Positions 57,236 through 64,000 of a stretch of 64,000 nt of DNA are shown here, piece by piece (position 1 is the stretch's first letter; each line of letters starts with the position of its first letter). Made by a program: the position numbers and the translations under genes. The notes beneath the pieces were generated by a model, which did no database searches, was not told the DNA's origin, and worked only from the letters and a program-made list of their open reading frames with translations. This DNA comes from Syncephalis plumigaleata (Eukaryota; Zoopagomycota; Zoopagomycetes; Zoopagales; Piptocephalidaceae): positions 496,001 to 560,000 of the forward strand of contig JAIXMF010000004.1 in the NCBI GenBank assembly GCA_025201365.1, in the 5' to 3' direction.

Positions 57236-57366
57236 GTACTAGTAATAGTAGAGTAGTAGTAGTAGTAGTAATAGCGGTAATAATAAAGTACTAGTAGTAG
57301 AGTAGTAATAGCAATAATAAAGTAAATAGTAGTAAGTAGTAAGTAGTAGTAGTAGTAGTAGTAGTA
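57236..57366. repeat. interrupted (GTA)n microsatellite
   Basis: GTA/TAG units in several runs separated by AATAG and AAGTAG steps, spanning about 130 bases. Confidence 0.9.
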
Positions 57367-58596
57367 ATTGAAGTGTAGTGAATAGGAAGGAGTGCCAGAG
57401 GCAGTGCAAAAGATGAATGCAAGCCGAAAGATGAAAGGCAAAAGACAACGAGTGAATAAGTTGGTCGCGTGGACGAAAGGGAGGACTAACACATGTGCGT
57501 GAGTGAGTGAGTGAACGAACGAATGTGTGTGTAGTGTGTGGTGTGTGTAGTGAGTTGTTGTTGGTGCTAGAGGCGGCAGTCTTGTTATTCAATGTTAAAC
57601 GAGTGTAAAAGCAAGTGAGTTGCATTAACAGGTGGACATGGTTCATGTTTTTTTTCTTACTTGTTGCACCACTTGAAATAATGCGTTGTATGTCAATAGA
57701 AACAAGAAGTGGGGCCATAAATAAGACTGAGGGGGGAGTACACACAAATGATAAACGATTCTATATTGCTACTGTTGTTCCTATTATTGTTATTGTTATT
57801 GTCTTAATAGTAATAATATGAAGGCCCGAATGATACTCCGGCATATTGTAGTGTATCGTAAATACTAGTAGTACTAGTACGGATGTTGCGCATACTAATC
57901 ATGTTCATAGTGTTACTAGCATCACTACTACTATTACTACTATTTGATCATTATAGGGCAGCTTGGGCCTATATGATAAAAAGAAAATATTGCTGCTTAT
58001 ACGCATAGAACATGCATTTAATGGACTATTATGGCTTGTCGTTATCACCAGAGCGGCCACTCATGGCAAGCGTTTACAGTTGAACGGGTTGTAAAGGGAA
58101 AAAGGGGCGCTAAACAAACAATATCCCGCCAAACAAGGAGACTGGAACAACTGGCAATAGTTTGAACAGATGTTTTAAACATCCAGAAAGGGAAGTTGCC
58201 ATCATATATTGCCCGTGTACGATATTATGAAAAATGTGAATGACAATTTTGGTGATCGAGCTAGTCATTTTGTTTATTATGCGATCAAATATGGCATGTC
58301 TGAGTTGGCGTAACAGCGGAGTTGCTCAATAAAATGCAATCCCGTTCATTCGCTCACCATCCTCGTGCATCAAGTCAATTTGATTCAAACCAGCCTTGGT
58401 ATAAGTGTGATTATAGGACAAGAGTAGCATGGTTATTGCTATCGATGTCGTCATTGGTCAGATCCAATGATTGACAGACTAACTGACAGACTGACTGATG
58501 ATGACTCCTTCATTGCTGCTGTATCTAAGAAGCACTCGCAGTCTATTTTGTTACTTTTATCACTTTTCCTACATCGTTTATAATTACAGCGCTATT

Positions 58597-59109
58597 ATGG
58601 CAGAATACGAAGGTCATCCCGTAAAATTATACGTGTACGACTTGTCGCGTGGAATGGCTCAGGCCATGTCACTTGCATTAACTGGTAGACAGATTGGTGA
58701 GTGAAATCGACTACTATTGTTGTTGTTGCTCTTGTTATAACAGGATACTAATTGTAAACCATTATTATTATTATTATTATTATTATTGTAATGTAGATGG
58801 AATTTGGTAAGTATTCCAAATAGACGTTGCACTTTGTTTAACAAGCAACGATTACTTGTGTAGGCATACCTCGGTTGTTGTCTACGGACAAGAGTACTAT
58901 TTTGGTCAAGGAATCCAGACGGATAGGCCTGTAAGTATTTAATGTGCACTACTATTCTAGCCATTGATATACGAATGAATGACAGGGTACAACCGTGCAT
59001 GGTAATCCACAACAAATCATTGATATGGGTGTAACCTTTCTACCGCAAGAAGTGTTTGTCGAGTTTCTGGAGAATATTCGCGAACGATTTAGGCAGGTAG
59101 ACATGGTTG

Positions 59110-59140
<31 letters not shown>

Positions 59141-61393
59141 GTTGTGTACACTGTTATACTAATTGGATTGAGCTATTCGTACAATAGTGCCGACAAGTAT
59201 CATCTACTCGATCATAATTGCAATACATTCACCAATGAAGTTGTTCGATTCTTGGTCGATAAAACTATTCCCGATTTCATTAGTAGTAAGTATTGACGTG
59301 TTGACACTATCCTAAAGGAAGACATTTTGTTAACTGTACTGTAATGATGCTAGATTTACCTGCTGACTTCCTTCAAACGTTAGTATATATCGAGTCTATA
59401 TAATGAGAATGTACGCTAACTATGCTCAACTAACAGGCCTTTCGGACAACAAATGCGACCGATGATTGAGTCATTCTTTGGTCCTAGTCAGCTGGGTGTA
59501 CGTGCCACTACGACAACCGAGGTAGCATCGTCGACTACAGCGCCCGCTACCACAATAGCCTCCACTACTAAACAACTCTTGTATGAAGCGCGTAATTTGG
59601 CAGCCCTAACCAATCTACTAAGTGCAAATCGCGCGGTAGTCGTTTATTTCACCTCGCAAGGATGTCCACCATGTCGAGTAATTGCGCCGGAATTCCAACG
59701 ACTTATCACGGATCCAGAGGATTTCGATGGTAAAATTGCAAAGAAACCCATCATTGGTGTTACGGTCGATACTGGTGTAGCATACGACGCAGCAATGAAG
59801 TATCAAATTCGTGGTACACCGACATTCATGTTCTTTTTGGACGGAGAAAAGGTGAGCGGTAAAGAGAGTAGCATATCTCCATTGTCATCATCGTCATTTA
59901 CAACGAGGCAACTAACTGAGAATGGTTAGAATTATGAATTCTCGGGAGCTAACCTGTCAGAATTGAAATCCAACATTAATCTATTACGCTTCACGGCCTA
60001 TCCACGTAAGTTTGTTGCTATTACTTCATGTATATCTAATAGTAATAATACGAATGGTTCTATAGCTCATCCACATGAGAAATTAAACTTGGCCGCAGTC
60101 AATCGATTCTTGGCCAGTCCGATTCGTTTCTCCGCACTACCCAAGATTGCTACGGCATTCGGGAAACTACGAGAGTTCATTGATGCCTACGAGACATTAG
60201 GAGGGCGTAAATTGCTGACAAATACGCATAGAAAGTATTTCGACTCATTGGAACAATGGTTTACTCGCTGGGAACAAGCGCATCTCAAGGGGGAATCGTT
60301 TACAGAGGAATTACCCGATGGATGGTATATTGTAATTGGTAAGACATTGTAATTATTGTACTTGTTACAATGGAATAGATTCCCTTCATGATATTGATGT
60401 CGATGTATTAATTTGATATTTGTAATAGATCATTTATTGATCAATCTACCTACGGATAAAGCATTTCCAGTGTTGGATTTTATACGTGTAATACTATTGA
60501 ACAAGACTGGTCGTGCTCATTATGCATCCGACAAAGGTATAACTATTGGGGGGTCGTGGTTATAATAATTACAACAATGCAATAGTTAACTCATCAATTT
60601 GATGCAACACATTTATAGATCTAACACTATTAGCGGCACTTCATGCGGCCACTACTCATAATGCATCGAATGAACCAGCACCACGACCTTATATCCTATT
60701 ATGTTTACGTAGTGTAGGTCTACTGCGATAGTTGTTTATTTATTTCTGAATAATAACAATAATAATGGTAATAATGGTAATTATTATAGGCGTGTCATTT
60801 ATTCATCGATCCCGTTACCAGTGACTGGGCATTCTCGACGGCAAAGTATAATCTACCACCGGTTGGCTATGACACCAAGGAGATCACATCACCGCATACT
60901 GTAATTACCGAGCTTATGGTTCAATCGTTGCTGGCCGAGGATGTTGCCACACGTCGTGCGGCGGCCTCGCTTGCATTCAATGTGGGAACGCGTATCTGGG
61001 AGTTGCGCACTGGAACGGAGCAAAGTGAAGGTGGTACCATATCGAATACCGCGGAGACCAATGTGCAAAACGACGATGCCTGGCTGGTTGAATGTGCCAG
61101 TGCAATGGTCGAGGCATTGAGAAATGAACAAGATGAGGAGATCAGTAAGTAGTGCTAATTAAGCATGTTACTAGTATTGATATTAACAATACTACTATAT
61201 GCATATAGTCTATCGATTGGCATTGGCATTGGCTCGTCTTACGCTATTAGGACCACCGAGTCTCAGTCAGCTATTGCAGGTATTGGAATTGCCGGCATTG
61301 GCGCAAAGTAAAAGTAAGGAGGTCGTCAAGCGTGAGGAAGTACGTCAGATGCTCAATGACCTGAGTCTATTGTCGGAAACGGAGAATGCATAA
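58597..61393 (+). CDS. PPPDE (DeSI-like) peptidase-thioredoxin-PUL fusion protein
   Basis: Three domains. The PPPDE papain-like part starts MAEYEGHPVKLYVYDLSRGM, with catalytic His in GIWHTSVVVYGQEYYFGQGI and Cys in YHLLDHNCNTFTNEVVRFLV; relatives remove SUMO or ubiquitin. A thioredoxin domain carries VVVYFTSQGCPPCRVIAPEF (CPPC active site) and RGTPTFMFFLDGEKVSG. The PUL domain begins near LNLAAVNRFLASPIRFSALP; it contains DHLLINLPTDKAFPVLDFIR and RRAAASLAFNVGTRIWE, a Cdc48/p97-binding armadillo fold in Ufd3/PLAA. All catalytic residues are present. An exon of only 10 bases (58797-58806) encodes the DGIW junction before the catalytic His. I start at 58597 because relatives begin at this Met; an upstream in-frame ATG (58498) adds an unlikely leader. 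Likely role: ubiquitin/SUMO and p97-linked proteostasis. Confidence 0.9.
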
Positions 61394-61723
61394 TTATGTC
61401 ATTAGCCGTATACATGTAATTCACAGTCTACACGTAGATAACATTGAGGATGGCCTCCCTTTTTTCCCTTCCAAACTCGGTCCTATTCCCTAGGCTAAGC
61501 CAAGCCTAATAAAGCATTGTGCCATAAGAATAGATGTCATTTACCGAGCCTAGTAGTTCTATAGCATCAGTTGCTATGTATATTAACTCATTCTTAACTG
61601 AATAATATTCCTACTAATCTCGTAAAAAATACAAACGAAACTGGCTTATTATTAGTATTACTATTATCATTTGTTATTAAAAGAAGCAGCAACAGCAACA
61701 ACAACAGCAATAACAATTATTAG
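61394..61723. other. intergenic between PUL and MFS genes
   Basis: AT-rich 3' flank with AATAAAG near 61509, then a CAA/CAG-rich stretch (about 61685-61715) just before the MFS start. No gene seen. Confidence 0.5.
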
Positions 61724-63542
61724 TATGAGATTAATCGAGAAACAGCAGTTATACGCAGTGTGTTACGCACATGCATGCGATGTGGCAGCGATGACTGTCA
61801 TACCACAATTGACCTATTTTGTAAGTAGGCGTGATTCATGTTAGCGATACATGCTAATGATTGCATTACTATTACTGTTATTATCATTATCATTAGATGG
61901 TAAGCTTGCTATCGAGACTAGTACCGATAAACTAGATAAAAGTATATCCAACTTGTATGTTAGGTACGAGATCTACACAGCGAAGAAAACGAGGCGGATA
62001 TAGGCTACTACTATGGCTATTTATTATCGGCGTATAATGTTGCACAATTAGCTAGCGGTAAATAATACGACGATGCAATGGCGTATACAAGTATATATAT
62101 ATATTACGAACTATCATCTAATATGCAATTGTACCTTTCAGTTATTCCATGGGGCTATCTATCGGATCGACTGGGTCGTCGACCATTACTGCTCATTGGC
62201 ATGCTATCGGCTACCATTAGCGCGTTATTCCTGTCGTTCAGTCAATCGTACCAATGGCTGTTTGTCTTTGTTGTACTCAAGGGATTGTGTTCGCCTAGTT
62301 TGGCCGCGGCCAGAAGTGCACTCGGTGATATTACTAATCATGAAACACAAGGTAATTAGCTAATAAATACGAGTAGCACTAAAGATACTAATGATGATTC
62401 ATGATAGCAAGGGCTTTTCGTCTTTTATTTGCCATGTTCGTCGTTGGAAGCACCGTTAGTCCGGTGATTACGGGCCAGCTCACGGATATAAAGCAGCATT
62501 TCCCCGATAGTCTAGGAAGAAGCGAGTGGCTTCGTCGATATCCCTACTTTTTACCGTTCCTATTTAGTGCATTACTAACGCTGACCGGATTCTTCGTCAT
62601 TCTCGTTTGCTTCACAGAAACATTAGCAATGAGAAATGAATCAAGCAATGCCGATGAGGATGGTACATCGTCCGATACGTTTACCAATCAATCGATATCG
62701 AATTGTCCGCCCTTATTGCTAAGGCAAAATAGCAATATTATCGACTATCATGCCATTGACGATTTAATCGATGAAGAGCGTCTACCGTTGAACGAGCATT
62801 ATAGGAAGCAGGAGGAAGGACAATTTGACAAAATACGACTATGGCAAATATTGCGTCAACACGTCATTATACTGGCGTCGATATGTGCATTTGAACTGGT
62901 GGACGGTATGCTGGAGAACCTGTTCGGTCTATGGATCGCCACACCGATCGATCTAGGCGGGCTATCGATGAAAGCGAGTGATTCCGGCATCGTAGCGGGT
63001 GTAGCGGGTGTAGCGGTGTTCATCTCGCAAATCACCTTATACCCGATGCTAGAGCGTAGATATGGATCACGCCAGTTGTATAGTCTTGTGCTTTTACTAC
63101 TGCTACCACTTAGCATACTTGCGCCGTATATCAATACACTTGCTCGATCAAAATCGTCACATGCCATGATTTGGGTATGGATCTCTTTACTGGGCAGTAC
63201 ATGCTATCGTGGTATTATTGAAATCATAGCATTGACCAGTCTACAACTTGTGGTAAGTGTTTACTCTATAGTTTATTGATGATGATAATACTGATGCTGT
63301 TGTTGTCGTTGTTACAATAGATGACGGAATCAATACGTGACACGGGAGCACTTGGCATGATGAACGGAGCAACGCATAGTATGACATCATTAGCTGGTAC
63401 AGTTGGACCGATGCTTACTGGTTCCACGTGGAGTTGGTCGATAAGTAACGGTCGAGATTTCCCATTCAATTTCACTTTTCTATGGAATATACTTTCTGTT
63501 GGTATCATTGTACTGTGGGGATTTTCGCGAAAACTACAATGA
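61724..63542 (+). CDS. MFS transporter, ZIFL/tetracycline-exporter type
   Basis: Twelve-helix major facilitator. Exon 1 starts MRLIEKQQLYAVCYAHACDV and ends at TYF (61820). The family then expects F-M-(I/V)-R-D-F/L-H; here it is met by a three-base exon ATG (61897-61899), then VRDLHSEENEADIGYYYGYL from 61964. Motif A follows (IPWGYLSDRLGRRPLLLIGM) and helix-4 sequence LKGLCSPSLAAARSALGDIT. Later parts are AFRLLFAMFVVGSTVSPVIT, a hydrophilic central loop rich in Ser/Asn/Asp (about 62635-62810), and second-half helices such as ILASICAFELVDGMLENLFG and SGIVAGVAGVAVFISQITLY. The last exon ends GIIVLWGFSRKLQ. Relatives in plants and yeasts move metal-chelator, proton-coupled or drug substrates; the substrate here is unknown. 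Confidence 0.88.
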
Positions 63543-63829
63543 GGCATGTGTGCGCGTGTGTCTACCAATAAACTTGCCATTTGTTATTAGTCATATTACT
63601 GGTTAGTTTACAATATATACATTAGATCATTCAATAAATTGGATAGTAAACACAAACAGAAAAGTATGATCTAGTAGATGTAAGTTTTATTGATCTACGT
63701 ATGATATAGACTAGGTACCAGTAAAGATAAAGATGAAGATAACAGTCTAATATGATTAGCACAAAATCAGATGGTAAGGCATAAGCAAATATACTGAACT
63801 CACCGTGGATCCAGAGATTCATCCGGCTA
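63543..63829. other. intergenic, convergent 3' ends
   Basis: AT-rich 3' flanks of the MFS gene and of the partial gene on the other strand; AATAAA near 63569. Nothing else seen. Confidence 0.5.
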
Positions 63830-64000
63830 TTAGACTGCCACTAGCATGTAGGAGGCGACAGCGGCCAATGCAGCCACCGTCAAAATACCGATATCGCCTA
63901 CTGCACCAGCATCACGTAGACCGGACATGGCACCCGATTCGGAATCCGTGTTCCGTTGACGACCATTAGAACCATTGCCACCGGCCGTTTTAATGCTAGT
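63830..64000 (-). CDS. C-terminal end of a probable GPI-anchored or tail-anchored protein (partial)
   Basis: The last 56 codons run off the window edge. A Gly/Asn/Ser-rich stretch (TAGGNGSNGRQRNTDSESGA) leads to a terminal hydrophobic segment (GILTVAALAAVASYMLVAV) that ends at the stop (complement of 63830-63832). Small residues before a short hydrophobic tail fit a GPI-attachment signal, with tail-anchoring as the alternative. The coding frame is judged by composition and the C-terminal design alone. Confidence 0.55.
   Translation of the reverse strand, partial: TSIKTAGGNGSNGRQRNTDSESGAMSGLRDAGAVGDIGILTVAALAAVASYMLVAV

Larger units (their letters stand above)
55220..58596. other. 3.4-kb gene-poor spacer rich in microsatellites
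   Basis: No frame with family resemblance and no tRNA found on either strand. It contains a GTAC run (about 55593-55606), a TATC run, GAAA repeats near 56660 and a GTA/TAG-rich stretch. From about 57900 it becomes more ordinary sequence up to the start of the PPPDE gene. Confidence 0.5.

Noticed and set aside
57239-57745. Long minus-strand Leu/Tyr-rich frame
   Set aside because: Product of the GTA microsatellite and flanking low-complexity sequence.
1-64000. CRISPR arrays, rRNA or tRNA genes
   Set aside because: No spaced direct-repeat arrays, rRNA-like stretches or convincing tRNA box sequences were seen by eye; a covariance-model scan was not possible.

Overview
The window comes from a eukaryote, very probably an early-diverging fungus. 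It has dense genes of mixed orientation, GT-AG introns of about 50-80 bp, AT-rich spacers with microsatellites, and a fungal-type SLA1 endocytic adaptor. Beside these sit genes better known outside Dikarya: an FKBP25-type prolyl isomerase, a DIT1-like dicarboxylate transporter and a Fanzor nuclease. I cannot name the species.

Layout. 0.1-5.4 kb: acireductone dioxygenase, FKBP25-like isomerase, ARP2 and an ERV2-type sulfhydryl oxidase. 5.4-8.0 kb: long gene-free leader. 8.0-24.9 kb: one giant gene that I read as a single locus. It encodes an N-terminal seven-helix, receptor-like membrane domain followed by about 68 copies of a short Arg/Trp-rich repeat, an acidic then basic linker, and about eight copies of a second repeat. 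Its middle is a 1770-bp higher-order unit present 3.3 times with apparently perfect identity. 25.7-33.1 kb: SLA1 and phosphoacetylglucosamine mutase. 33.3-35.8 kb: a two-exon Fanzor gene (eukaryotic TnpB-like RNA-guided nuclease) whose 3' side ends in a mariner-like terminus shared with a 227-bp MITE at 50.6 kb. 37.5-44.4 kb: EMC6, then a divergent pair of SSU-processome genes (UTP12/WDR3 and LCP5/neuroguidin), then an NDUFAF3-like gene. 45.7-50.4 kb: DASS-family transporter and PCNA. 51.1-64 kb: F-box protein, a single-pass membrane protein, a PPPDE-thioredoxin-PUL protein, a ZIFL-like MFS transporter, and the C-terminal end of a further gene.

Functional themes are actin and endocytosis (ARP2, SLA1), ribosome biogenesis (UTP12, LCP5), ER redox and membrane insertion (ERV2, EMC6), and wall precursor synthesis (AGM1). 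No operon-like logic is expected. The UTP12/LCP5 pair, which shares 136 bp, is the one convincing case of linked function.

A quality warning applies to about the first 27 kb. At least twelve places need one extra base to keep a conserved reading frame, nearly all clearly single-base losses, across four genes. Beyond 28 kb I saw none. Two cases are directly contradicted by near-identical duplicate copies within the window, so uncorrected long-read deletions are the likeliest cause and broken genes the less likely one.
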